Shown: in pieces, positions 33,523 through 44,583 of the stretch | Position numbering within the stretch: the stretch's first letter is position 1 | How the letters are laid out: the number at the start of each line of letters is the position of its first letter | Source: Bombyx mori | Lineage: Eukaryota; Arthropoda; Insecta; Lepidoptera; Bombycidae | Length of the DNA: 64,000 nucleotides | Reading direction: 5' to 3' | NCBI RefSeq assembly: GCF_030269925.1 | Contig: NC_085128.1 | Coordinates: forward strand, 10,046,501-10,110,500 | Made by a program: the position numbers and the translations under genes | Notes under the pieces: model-generated | What the model saw: the letters and a program-made list of their open reading frames with translations, nothing else | What the model was told of the DNA's origin: nothing | Database searches by the model: none

Positions 33523-34413
33523 TCGAAAAGAAAAAAGTTTACACAAACAAAGTTTGAATATGTACACGTACACAGCATTTCATTAATTTCGAATTTGGAT
33601 CAAACAAACTTCTGAGAATACATGTACATTTAAAGCAAACGGAAAATATTTAATTTTATAAATTTGCGTAGTGGCCTGGTATTGTACCTGGAAGGCTGGT
33701 CATGCAGACCGAAAAGAGAACTGTAGAAGAGAGAGAACTGTACTTGTGGAACAATTGGCCACTGCAGCCGAAGATTTTTGTGGCCGCGGAGTTATTTGTG
33801 CATTAACAGCAATAAAACATTATTTAAGATAGGCTTTGTTTTACAAATCATTTACCATTTCAACTTTTAAAGTACTCATATAGACTGAAATTTTTATTTT
33901 ATTCAAAAGTATTATAATATCCAAAAATGTTGTACATATTTCACCTGTAGATCCTTTTATATTGTACAAGTCATGTTTAAAACCCCTTCCGAATATTAAA
34001 ACGAATTTCGACTACATAACTATTACTTTTAATAATATTAAAGACCTTATAAGAACGTATAAATAATTCATTCATCGTGATTCCGCTGAGAATAAATTTC
34101 ACTTCATAATACTTATTTCGAAGAGAAATAATTTTCATTGTTGATGCTCAATGAATGAACACATTTTATATTGCTAGATTATCGGTAATATCGTTTTTAA
34201 GATTATCTGTGATTCTTTTTTTTTTCTAAAACTCGAAAAACTTATGCAGTATTATATAGCTGTATACAGTATTACAAAAATTATGGATAATTTCATGCAA
34301 CTAATTCGGAGGAAAACTATTTAGGATTTCTAAGTTAATTAAGTAGGTATTTTCAAATTACTCAACGGCAGGGAAAATAGAAGAATTGAAACGGAAAAGT
34401 TTGGGAACCTCGT
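33523..34413. other. AT-rich sequence, nothing recognised
   Basis: No gene or repeat identified. Confidence 0.4.
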
Positions 34414-34530
34414 CCTTGGATAAAGGATAAGACATCTGGTGTATTGGTGAAGAGTGATGCGACTATGCTAATGTTTAAATCCTACAGGCAGGTACTAATT
34501 ATTCTAAAGAGATATGTACGTAAGTATGTA
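34414..34530 (+). repeat. tRNA-derived SINE head
   Basis: CGTCCTTGGATAAAGGATAA followed by GACATCTGGTGTATTGGTG, GAGTGATGCGACTATG and GTTTAAATCCTACAGGCAGG: same order as the head of the full Bm1-type copy at 2250-2515, in the plus orientation. Confidence 0.6.
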
Positions 34531-35466
34531 CATACATCTTCATTTCCTCATAGTATTTTCTTCGCTCTTCGTCAGGCGCAGACATAATTAAAATTGCCTT
34601 ATATTATTTTTGACTTTAGGAATATTTAACAGTTTTGTGCTTTACTACAGGTCGTCCACGAACACTGCGAAGTATTCGAAAAGTCAGAAATTCAATACAA
34701 TAAATTTAAATGTACTCAAAATGTGACTTTTCGGCTAATACAAACGTTTTTATGTCAATAATCTGTCAAGTATATTCCTTTTTATGTTTGTACGATCTTT
34801 GATCTCAAATTTTTCCCTGAGACGAGATTGAGATCGAATCTTTTGATCATTAAATGATTAGTGTACATGTTTGGATGAAGACCAATCTCGATCCACGATA
34901 AAATAATCATTTCGAATAAATATTCCACACACATATACCTACAGTCCACATACAAGTCGTTGATCTTTTGCTACACGATATTGCCAACATCAAGACCAAA
35001 AGAATGAGGCCTACAAAATTATTGATACTCATATCTAAAGTGTACGATGACATATTTTAACTATAAGTAAATAATAAGCTTACGTTTGGTCTACTGAATA
35101 CCCTTATATAATTGCAACAAGTCGTTTTTCTAAGTATCATTTGGCTTGAAATAAATTTTCCAACACAGTGTTTCTCTAGCGATATGACTAATACTCTTTT
35201 AAGCTAGATTTCAAAAGAGAATTCAGTAGTGGGCAGTATATTGGCCTTGACATTCTTGCTGGCCGAGAGCCTTAAGAGCTTGAGTTGTGATAGAAGAGGC
35301 AGTAATTGCGAGTTTATTATTAATTTAGTTAGGATGAATTTCATTGGTCATCTTTGAGAGATATCTGTTTTCGTATTTAATTATACATATTATTGATTTA
35401 TATTATTCATGCATCCATTTTTAGTATTTCTAATTTTAGTTTATCTAAATTCCTGATAAAAAAAAA
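34531..35466. other. AT-rich sequence, nothing recognised
   Basis: No gene or repeat identified. Confidence 0.4.
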
Positions 35467-35712
35467 TTTTTATAGTTTATATGTGTGGACGTGCTCACAG
35501 CCCGCCTGATGTTAAGTGGTTACTCGAGCCCATAGGACATCTACAACGTAAACGCGCCACCCACCTTGAGATATAAGTTCTAAGCTCTCAAGTATTTTAC
35601 AACGGCTGCCCCACCCTTCAAACCGAAACGCATTACTGCTTCACGGCAGAAATAGGCAGGGCGGTGGTACCTACCTGTGCGAACTCACAAGAGGTCCTAC
35701 CACCAGTAATAT
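35467..35712 (-). mobile_element. Bm1 SINE
   Basis: Near-consensus minus-strand copy, A-rich end at about 35467, 5' truncation at the ACTGGTGGTAGG motif (35697-35708). Confidence 0.9.
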
Positions 35713-35765
35713 AGACGAAGCTACTTATGAATACTATTAAATGTTTCAAAATTATTACTATTATT

Positions 35766-36205
35766 ATTTTTTTTTTTTTTTTTTTATTGCCTTTGTACGC
35801 AGACGGGCGTACGGCCCACCTGATGGTGAGTGGTTACCGTCGCCCATGGACTTCAGCAATGCCAGGGACAGAGCCAAGCCGCTGCCTACCGCTTAATACT
35901 CTCCACAAGCCTCGTTTGAAGAAGGACATATCATAGCGCTCGGGAAACACCGTGGAGGTGAGCTCATTCCATAGCCGGATGGTACGTGGCAAAAAAGATC
36001 TCTGGAAACGCACTGTGGATGATCGCAATGGCTCCAGATAGTATGGATGAACTCTACTCCGGTGGCGGGCGGTGCGATGGTAAAAACGAGATGCTGGTAT
36101 CATCTCGAACAATTCCTCAGAGCATTCCCCATGGAACATACGGTACAAAATACAGAGGGAACCGAAGTAAATATATTCTTTACAATAATAGTAGGCGTTC
36201 AAAAC
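35766..36205 (-). pseudogene. 5'-truncated CR1-like non-LTR element: ORF2 C-terminus and 3' tail
   Basis: On the minus strand a frame of 122 codons ending at 35834 reads FGSLCILYRMFHGECSEELF, then RHRSRVHPYYLEPLRSSTVR, then SFLPRTIRLWNELTSTVFPE and YDMSFFKRGLWRVLSG. The RDSFFPRTxRLWNxLPxxVFP-type block followed by FKxxL is the usual C-terminal end of CR1/Rex-like and related non-LTR ORF2 proteins. The 3' tail (GACGGTAACCACTCACCATC order) ends in a poly(A) of about 18 bases, seen as T's at 35768-35785. The reverse transcriptase domain is missing. Tails of the same family recur at 5765, 21540, 60086 and 63040. Confidence 0.75.
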
Positions 36206-36959
36206 GATTCAGTGACTTTATCTTCTTATTTTTGATTACTCAATAAACAGCTTCGTAAATGAACGCACAAGAAGTGCGTATATTTATTTGGTACTTCGAA
36301 AGCAATTTGGGGCATCTCACTGCCCCTTTAGGACAAAGGTCATTGACACATTACTGGATCACTATTACTTCGAATTGATCAATCGTTTAAGTAATGGAGT
36401 TAATAAGTCTAATTACTTAATCTGTCAAGTGGGAATTTAGTATCGATATTCAATAAAAAAATTGTGTTAGAAATTTTATAACCTTTAAAAAAGACAACAG
36501 CTTCAAACGTTTCCCGCTGAATTTTCGTTAGTAAAAATAAAACATTACGAAAATTATTGAAATTGTTTTAGTTTTTAAAAATAGGGGGCGCTAAAATAAA
36601 ATTCTACATAAAAAAACAAATACAAAAATACAATGAACGGCGTCTCGTTATGTTTTTATCTAGTTGTATGGGTCAAGATTGTGTTACAAGAGACATGAAA
36701 CAGTTTATCTAATCGCAGAATATTTTTTTTGTGCCACAACACTATGTGAATTACTACCAGAACACTATATATACTATAGAATAATATAATATAGTATTCA
36801 TATTATGAGTTCCAAGTTGGAATAAATTCTGGACACCACCGTTTTGTAGGAACGGCTACATACCATTTTACCCACGAGGTAGTAAAATCGGATATTCGTT
36901 TTAAAGTTAAACCAGATTAAATATTGTAGGCACTCATCAATTAATTCCCGAACTTATGT
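36206..36959. other. Intergenic sequence, nothing recognised
   Basis: AT-rich; no gene or repeat identified. Confidence 0.4.
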
Positions 36960-37185
36960 AATTACTGGCCGCACTCGCCCGCTGCGCTGGGCATTTAAAA
37001 TTAATATTGTTATTTATTGTCATTATCATTAGGGAGTCCAACACTCATATAAATTTTAGCCTATCCATTAAGTACTTGTATTTTGTACATGGATACCATG
37101 TTTCAAGTCAATCGGATGCATGGTTCAGTAGTTAAAACGGAACATCCGTAAATATCACTGTAGATTTCTATATTATTATAGATTA
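36960..37185 (+). repeat. Lep1-like interspersed repeat, family 2
   Basis: CACTCGCCCGCTGCGCTGGG, AGGGAGTCCAACACTCATAT, GTCAATCGGATGCATGGTTC and an AT-rich end TATTATTATAGATT; matches 22481-22690 along its length. Confidence 0.7.
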
Positions 37186-37254
37186 AAGTTAAAAATAAAG
37201 ATGTTTGTTCCGTATTCATGTTTGTTATTCTAAATTTTATCTTATTACGCATCT

Positions 37255-37326
37255 GGGGGTGTAACTCAGTGGTAGAGTGTCTGCTTCGCATGCTGAAAGT
37301 CCTGGGTTCAAATCCCAGCACCTCCA
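37255..37326 (+). tRNA. tRNA-Ala, anticodon CGC
   Basis: A 72-base cloverleaf can be folded by eye. The acceptor stem GGGGGTG pairs with CACCTCC and includes the G3:U70 wobble pair that identifies alanine tRNAs, with discriminator A. The D stem is ACTC/GAGT, the T arm CTGGG-TTCAAAT-CCCAG. The anticodon loop TTCGCAT gives CGC, reading GCG. The anticodon stem TCTGC/GCTGA has one T-T mismatch in the middle pair, so function may be impaired. Internal A and B boxes are present, and a run of five T's follows at 37341-37345. There is no intron. Confidence 0.88.
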
Positions 37327-37340
37327 AATCTTATGTTGCC

Positions 37341-37345
37341 TTTTT
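37341..37345 (+). terminator. RNA polymerase III terminator of the tRNA gene
   Basis: Five T's, 15 bases after the discriminator base: standard spacing and form for a Pol III stop. Confidence 0.7.
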
Positions 37346-39576
37346 GAAGTTACTATTTATTTTTTTATAATTCATCACGATAAACCTCAGTTTATGTTTT
37401 TGTAGTTGACTTCATGGCAATAGGTATTAAAAATATGAGGGCAGATCGACACAAACACATTCAGCGAAATAAGCACGTTAACGGTTCTTCGCAGTAGGCT
37501 AATAAGTTCATACCTACATTTCAAAAAAAAGATCCATATTTAAATTAATTGTTTAAGTTATCTACTACGTCATGAAACCACCTATATCTAATATAATATT
37601 GAAGTCATGAGTATCTATGATACTGGAACCAATTAAAATCGCTAACTTTTAATTTTAAAAGCCGAAACTGGGGATTCAATATAATAATGTCTAGTGCTCC
37701 TTTTGCTATTGCTTGTATCTACTAGAGTTGCATCTGGAAGAAGTAATACTAATATTTTAAAAATAAAGCTTCCGTTTATTCTAATAAGCCTCCGATTGTG
37801 ATGTGACGATAATAACCGACACACGTTGATTTGTTTTATTTCGAAGCTTTTCATTTCGGGATTGGATTAAAAACAATCGAAACTCGGGATTCTCAGCAAT
37901 AACACAGTCGCAGTTCGACTCAGAGGAGCTTGTAATGAAATGTTGATTTATACAACTATAAATAGCGTGAAAGCTGTTCGATCGGATAAATAGATCTTTA
38001 AGAACAAAGGAATGTTCTTGTGTACACACAAATCATAGTCCATCACGTGTCTCATACCGCAAGCGGTTACCGTGTCCATTTAGAGATCGTATTGATATAT
38101 TTGCGGTGTCAACATTGTGTGGATTATTGGAAATATTAAATTGAAAGCGATCGTCTTGAGATTTGGTCGCTCTGACTGAATCATATTGATTTGGGTTAGG
38201 TTGGCAGCATTCACGTTGTGACTGGATCCTTCAAATGGTGGGCTCCGCTATCCACTTTACAACAGATGGGGCGTTAACTCCCTAATCTGTATAAGCAATT
38301 AAAAAAATCCTTTTAAACTTTATACACGGGGTCACTGACCTCGTAATAAAAGTTACTTATTAATTTGATTGTGTTCAAGAAACGTTATAAATCAATTATT
38401 CTTTATCATCTTTATGAAAGGCAGAGATAGAACAATTACCACCCCAATAACAATCAGTACTAATTCTACTTTGTTTATGAATAGATGCAAAATGCTTTTT
38501 TGTTTAATAGCTATTGAATCTTTAATGTTATTAACAAAACACTTTTGATTCAAAGGTTTATTTCAAAGAGAGAATGTAATACATAAAAATAACCTAAGTA
38601 TTCAAAAGGTGTCGGTGATTATGATCGAATTTCGTTCATTAGGCGTTAACGTTATTTATATTTGATATGTTGTAATTATTATTTTATATGATTTTAAATT
38701 TTTTTTTCAGATTTATGATATTCAAAATCATATGTGTTTGAAAATATGAAAATGAACTAACATAATCACATTCAAATAACATGTATATGTTTTTTGTAAT
38801 AAAAGAAACGCTAGCACTGCGGTCATCCCTAAATTACAGGGATAATATAAAAAGCTATTTTACACATACTTAAAAATATATTTTTTCTAAATCGGTAACT
38901 TGATTAAGGAACATCTGTAAAATATTTCAATTTGGAATCTGTTTTATATTTAAGGTTGTTTCGTTGTAGTATTATTGTCAGTTTGGAGTTCCGTATTTTT
39001 GTAGAAAAATCTAGGTTTGTTATCTCAAATACTCAAATGCCTTTTTTCTAATTTTTTATTACTATTTCATAATTTATATAGCATTTCGGGTTCGTGAAAC
39101 AAACTCTGTCTGTTTATGTTCACGCTTAAGCCAGTGCGTCAGTTTTGAAGCAAATCAGTTGAGAGTTCTCTTAGCTGTGGGGATATCTTCCACCTATTAC
39201 CACTGAATACGAGTATAAAATACGCGGTATAAAATGAAGTTAACGGGTGAAAAGCTAGTTTGTTATATAAAACATCTCCTCCTTCCGACTGAACGCTCGG
39301 ATTCCCGAACATTCCCCATCTTGATCTATCAGAAAATACGTTTCTACGGCATGAGGTTCCACCATCCCGCTGTTTGTTGCTCATAGTGACTTTGACGTTA
39401 AGAATAGTGTGGATTCGGTGTGTCCAGCATGCTTCTTCTTGGCATCTCGTTCTCTATTTCCGTCGGCAATTATTAACATTGTTAGATTGTCATTGATATT
39501 GTGAGCTAAGCGGGCAAAGAACCCGAAGGAATGGTTTTGAAAACCTAATCTTTTTACTGTTACATATGAATTACTA
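37346..39576. other. Long AT-rich stretch; one unidentified ATG frame on the minus strand
   Basis: No repeat recognised except a possible very old Bm1-like relic around 38210-38315. At 39384-39139 (minus) an ATG-started frame of 81 codons has balanced codon use and no known motif. I cannot tell whether it is real. Confidence 0.35.
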
Positions 39577-39770
39577 GTTTTTGCCCGCGACTTCGTCCGC
39601 GTGGAATAGCTATTTTGGGATAACGCTAAATTTTACTCGCTACTTCATTTACGTAAAAGATGAAAATATTTTTGAATAATAGAATGTTAAGGAGCTATTT
39701 ATGGTACCAACATTACACTTTTTAACCGACTTCAAAAGAAAAGACTATCAATTCGGCTACGATTCTTTTA
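39577..39770 (+). repeat. Lep1-like interspersed repeat, family 5
   Basis: TTTGCCCGCGACTTCGTCCG, CGTGGAATAGCTATTTTGGG, ATAACGCTAAATTTTACTCG, then TTAAGGAGCTATTTA. The same sequence appears in reverse at 60413-60705. Confidence 0.7.
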
Positions 39771-40089
39771 TCCATGTATGTTCACCGATTTCTCGAGCGT
39801 ACTTGAACCGATTTTGATAATTCTTTCTAATTTTTTTTGTTCTATAGGGTCTTGTATCTTGAAGGTATATTGAAGTTTGGGTATTTCTTATTATTCTTCT
39901 TATTCTGTGCCACAGCGTGCCGGTTGGCCGGCGCCATGCACATTATTATTACGCGCTTGATTATGATTTTGCTAAGATGCTATTTTAACACTGCGATATC
40001 TTTTGAGATACTCATTAAAATCGAATGATGTAAAGGGCAAATTTCTTTAAAATTAAATACATGTAATGAATAACGTATTTGTTTGGATA
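39771..40089. other. Intergenic sequence, nothing recognised
   Basis: Contains a pyrimidine-rich frame (39837-40028) without motif or support. Confidence 0.35.
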
Positions 40090-40250
40090 AGGATTAATAC
40101 AATTTTTATAAAAACACCTTTACAAAGAATGCTTTATTTTACAACAAATTTTATTAGCATAAAAAAGGATATTGATACTGAGCCAACCTTAAAATATAGA
40201 CATAAGCTGTCGCGCACTTTTTTTTAGAATAATATTAGTATAGATTTTGT
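40090..40250 (+). repeat. Lep1-like repeat relic
   Basis: AAAATATAGACATAAGCTGT, CGCGCACTTTTTTTTAGAAT and an end AATATTAGTATAGATTT follow the family 4 order (GACATATGCTGTCGCGACAC) with large deletions. Confidence 0.45.
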
Positions 40251-40605
40251 TGTATTGAACAACGAATACTGTGTTTAGCAGTAATGAAATACGTTTGATT
40301 TTCATTACGTCTAGGTCGGACAATCTCAGCTTGTACCGGATATTTGGCAATCAACAGAATGTTGCTCGCATGTGTTGAGCACCACACAAGACAATAACCA
40401 CGCTACGGGCTTCGAGTAAATATCGATTTTTTTAACAACGTTTCCGTTTTATTGTTTCCACTTGCCAACTTTTAGTAATATAAGCGAAAGTTAAAATAGT
40501 AAATATAACACGAAATTCGAGGTATTTTCTATAGGACTAAACTGATGGCAGGCCTCATTGCCAAAATTTTAAGTGATTATATGGTGTAGCCCATAGACAT
40601 TTTTC

Positions 40606-40800
40606 TGGTGGTAGGACTTCTTGTGAATCCGTACGGATAGGTACCACCCTGCCTATTTCTGCCTTGAATCAGTAATGCGTTTTGGTTTGAAGGGCGAGGC
40701 AGCCGTTGACTGTTAAAAGTGAGACGTTACAACTCATGTCTCAAGGTGAGTGGCGGCATTTACGTTGTAGATGTATATAGCCTTCGGTACGCGAGTGGGC
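40606..40800 (+). mobile_element. Bm1 SINE, 3' end diverged
   Basis: Starts CTGGTGGTAGGACTTCTTGT, follows Bm1 to TTTACGTTGTAGATGTATAT and then loses similarity; no poly(A) tail. Confidence 0.75.
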
Positions 40801-41844
40801 TCACAAGACACTCTACGAACAATATTTAAAAGCTCTACATAACGTCATAACGTTTTGAAACTCCCCAATAAATCGTCATTAATTTCTAACTCAGACTCAG
40901 ACCTTGAAGATAGACCGTTCGGTAATAAAATTCACGAGATGAACGACATCTCTATGTCGTGATTCTATTGACCAAATATTTATTTTTTAAAGTACAATTT
41001 TAAGTACAAAAGCTTTTTTTGGTTTTTTACTAGCACATAAAATATAAAGCTATACAAGATATATACTACAACTATCGAAAGTATATCTAGAGTAAACAAA
41101 TTTTACGATCAAGAAAATAACGACTTTATTGTAATAACACAGTAAACATGAAAGGATAAAATATTAGCTAGTACAGCGTATCTAAAGTACATATTAATCA
41201 AATTATTATAAAAGCTATCGATACCTATAATATCTATAAAGGGTGTGCTATTAGACATGATGAGATGTACTGTTGTGAGTTAATGAAATGGAGATTACGA
41301 TCTGGTTTCTCGCTGTGGACATTTGTCGAGACAGAATTTCGTGTCGTCTTCTATTTAAGAATACTTGTTCATCGATTCATAATCGCAAAATTATAACAAT
41401 AAAATTTTATCTGTACCTATTTAACAGAGATGTAACTTAATAAGCACGCATCATCGTGAGACTGGATTCTGTATATTTTTACCAATACAATAGAATGACC
41501 ATTATCGAGAAATAACGCTTGGATTAAAGTTTAGTATACTTGTAGCTACGCGTTGATTAAATTCGGACTTGAAAATTAAAAATAAAATAGTTGTGTAGTA
41601 CCTATATACATTTAAACAGTACTCGTATTTCTTTCCGTTTCATTTCTCACGTAGGTTAAGTAATCTTCAGTGACCCAGCAAGGCTCTAGGGACGTCTGCA
41701 GACAACTAAATTTCGTAGCTAAAAGCTTTATACTTCAGTTACCAACTCGGCTTGTGCATTCATTTCATTATTCCGGTTCAAGTTTTTATTTTTCAAATAC
41801 ATTTGAGCGTTATCTTTTCGTTGGTTTTTAAATGATAGTAGTTA
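40801..41844. other. Intergenic sequence, nothing recognised
   Basis: AT-rich; no gene or repeat identified. Confidence 0.4.
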
Positions 41845-42100
41845 AGGAGCGGACGGTTAGCGTAGTATGGACATGTGATGCGTAGAGAGAAGATGCATGT
41901 GACTAGGAGATGTATGGAAATGGTAGTGCAAGGTAGAAGGGGAAGAGGTCGACCGAAGAAGACATGGATGGAGTGTGTGAATGACGATATGAGAGAGAGA
42001 GGAGTGAGTGTTGAGATGACGGCTGATAGAAGAGAATGGAAGAGAAAAATTAGCTGTGCCGACCCCACCTAGTGGGATAAGATGGAGAAAAAAAAAAAGA
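41845..42100 (+). pseudogene. 5'-truncated RTE-like non-LTR element: ORF2 C-terminus
   Basis: The frame reads YGHVMRREKMHVTRRCMEMV, then GRRGRGRPKKTWMECVNDDM, then VEMTADRREWKRKISCADPT and a stop, followed by an A-rich tail AAAAAAAAAAAAGAAGAAG. GHVxR followed by RGRPxxTWxxCVxxDMxxxG and ADRxxWRxxxxxADP is the usual C-terminal end of RTE/CR1-like reverse transcriptases in insects. Diverged minus-strand copies of the same end appear at 48236-48440 and 18225-18400. Confidence 0.7.
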
Positions 42101-44040
42101 AGAAGTAAACTTTTTAAGCATTGTGTCATCGTTTGTCTACATTTCTATTTGCCGTTTCTTTACAGTAATCATATTTCTTCTACCACTTGTCATACACAAA
42201 TCCACGTTAATTGCCGGATTATAAGTCTGTACAGAATAATAAAATTAAACTGAAGTGAAAAATTATTTTATTAAAAAAAAAACACATAATCTCGGTAAAA
42301 TTATTGAATAAAACTGCTTTTAAACTTGAATATCTCGTCCACTTCACGTTTTTGTATTTAAATTGAAATCCGTCCTCTTCAGTACACGGAAAGGTTGGTT
42401 ATTGAGAGCACATTTAATTTTCAAAAGGTTGGAGAATGGAGAATTCTAAGGCTTTTGCAGGAAATAAAGTATCTGGAATTTGATATTCAGTACTCCCTCT
42501 GGCCTTGTCAAAACTCAAATTAGTTTTAGTAGTTCTGTGATACTTTGTTTGGTAATTTGATTGGTTTTGTAGACGAAAGACTTTGTTTTTATCATTTACC
42601 TCACTGGCTGAGCTGGGCACAACGCATTGGAGTTTTATTTAGTAAGTAATTTTGTGATTAGCCGTCTGAAACTATGTCACTTTTACAAAGGTTAAGTTTG
42701 TCGTCACTATTTTATATGTGCTTACAAGTTTACCTGGTGTTTTCCAATCTGGCATACCCATGCTCACCCACCCACATATAATATATATATGTGTGTGTGT
42801 ATGTGTATATATATTTCAATTGATTGGTACACTGCGTGTAATTCGTTTCCGAATGATTCTTTTCCACCTGATGGTTGCCTGGAAGAGATCGCTCTTAGCG
42901 ATAAGACCGCTAATTGCACTTTTTTGTATTTAATGTTTCGCATTGTTTATTCTTTCTTTTTTGGTGTACAATACAGAATATTCTCTCTCTCTCTTTCCAT
43001 ATTACATATTATTGTTTTTCAGAAACTTTGTGTCTCTTCATAAAGTACCTACTCGTTCTACATGTCCACTAAATTAAAAAACCTTTTAGTACCTAATATC
43101 CTCAAATATATTTTAAATTCGATTTAGTACTATCACATTGTGATTCAATTGTTTCATACTACTTTGATGGGGGTAAATTGACTCTAAAAGGGGCTTTTAA
43201 ATGATTCTAACACGGTCGTTGTAAATTAGATTGACACGGGTGCAGCCACAAGACACAACTTTGGCCTTTCAATACACTCAAGTAAATTGACATATGTCAT
43301 ATTAATTCACGTATTAATTTCTACCACGGAACTAATCCCGGAGGGAATTAGATGGATTATCGTAGTGTTGCCAGCTGTTGATTATTCATTTGCAGATAAT
43401 GCGTGATGAAGGTTTAGTTTTGGGTTGCCTGTTAGGGTAGTTAATGCTCAATAATTTTAGAATATTTTTGAAATATTTTTTAACTGTTTAACACAGAAAT
43501 GAAACTCGTGCATAGAAAAGTTAAATAAATAAATAACTAGGTATTGATGGATTCCCTGAAATTTGTTTTACCTATCTCTGCTGAAAAAAATGAGTTCTAT
43601 TTTGAAAGACAAAGTCGGCGTAACATACGTTGTAATTTAGACTTAGTTTATACTTCGGTTTATAGTTCAAATTGCGCAGCCGTATTCAAACTGAGGTGTC
43701 TATGACAAAGAGGTGAGGTGTGGTCTTCTGACAGTCTACGTCACACAAAAGAGAAAGAAAAAAAGTTCATTAATCATATTGGCAAACCTCGAATTTATAT
43801 TCAACCTAATAGACTAAGTAATGAGAGTCTGTGTAACATTCAACTTGGCCAATTATCATTAAAGTCTTTGAAGTGAGCCTTGCGATTGCCGAAACTGAAT
43901 GCTGTGTGGTGTATATTATATGTCTCCGATGTGAAATACTTTGCACTTTACTAAATTGTTTTCGGAATATGGAATAGTAAGACGGAGGATCTAATATCAC
44001 GAGCAGCTTAAATTTATAAGTAAATCTAATTTTTTTTCTA
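42101..44040. other. Intergenic sequence with microsatellites
   Basis: A short (TG)n/(TA)n run at about 42778-42815 and a (TC)n run at 42981-42993. No gene or interspersed repeat recognised in the remaining 1.9 kb. Confidence 0.4.
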
Positions 44041-44043
44041 TTC

Positions 44044-44197
44044 TATTCTATCAGCCCATGGACGTCCACTGCTGGACATAGGCCTCCCCCAAGCCTCGCC
44101 ACAAAGACCGGTCCTGCGCTGCCTGCATCCAGCGGATTCCCGCGAACTCAATAGGTCGTCGGCCCACCTTGTGGGAGGCCTACCCACGCTACGTCTT
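44044..44197 (-). pseudogene. RTE-type element, 3' part (split by the Jockey insertion)
   Basis: On the minus strand the frame reads RRSVGRPPTRWADDLLSSRG, then IRWMQAAQDRSLWRGLGEAY, then VQQWTSMG and a TGA at 44053-44051, followed by a TAGAA-rich tail (seen as TTCTATTCTATC). DRSLWRxxGEAYxQQW is the same end as the element at 48720-49106. Its upstream part resumes at 47687. Confidence 0.8.
44186..44197. repeat. Target-site duplication of the Jockey element, left copy
   Basis: ACGCTACGTCTT occurs here and again at 47675-47686 directly after the poly(A) tail. The sequence on each side joins to a continuous RTE fragment when the Jockey element is removed. Confidence 0.88.
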
Positions 44198-44580
44198 CAG
44201 ACATCAAAGCCTCAGCACCCTCTGTGTCGCAGGCTAAGCCAGCGTTCGTTCCAGCGGCGGTGCCCAGTGTCTCGGCCTGGGCGAAACCGCTGCCGTACAC
44301 GAACACGGCTACACCTCCCTCCTCCGCGATTCGTCCCGCCCCCGCGATTCGTCCCGCCCCCGCGACTCGTCCTTCTCCCGCGACTTGCCCTCCGACCGCG
44401 TCCGAAAATCTCGCTTTAGCGATCGACTTCTTTCAGTCGATCAACTTTGAGCGCGTTAACGCTTTGGGCGACGCCATTCGCGCTGCCTCCACTGCACAAC
44501 ACTTTATCGCCGTTGTGCAAGAATACGCTGACGTATACGCGTCATTAAATATGTACGTCCTCCCCTCACTCCGCCGGTAA
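44198..44580 (+). pseudogene. C-terminal part of Jockey ORF1 (Gag-like)
   Basis: A frame open from the 5' junction to the TAA at 44578-44580 has about 127 codons. It contains a proline/alanine-rich stretch with a repeated APAxRPxPA-like pattern (about 44325-44400), followed by LAIDFFQSINFERVNALGDA and EYADVYASLNMYVLPSL. This fits the C-terminus of a Jockey-type ORF1 RNA-binding protein. The zinc knuckles and everything before them are lost to 5' truncation, so the frame has no start codon of its own. ORF2 begins four bases after its stop. Confidence 0.65.
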
Positions 44581-44583
44581 TCA

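Noticed and set aside
37103..37327. Minus-strand frame of 74 codons containing LGFEPRTFSMRSRHSTTE
   Set aside because: It is the reverse-strand reading of the tRNA-Ala gene, a well-known artefact.
38205..38315. Very old Bm1 copy
   Set aside because: Only scattered words (TGGTGGGCTCC, TGTATAAGCAATTAAAAAA) fit; not enough to call.
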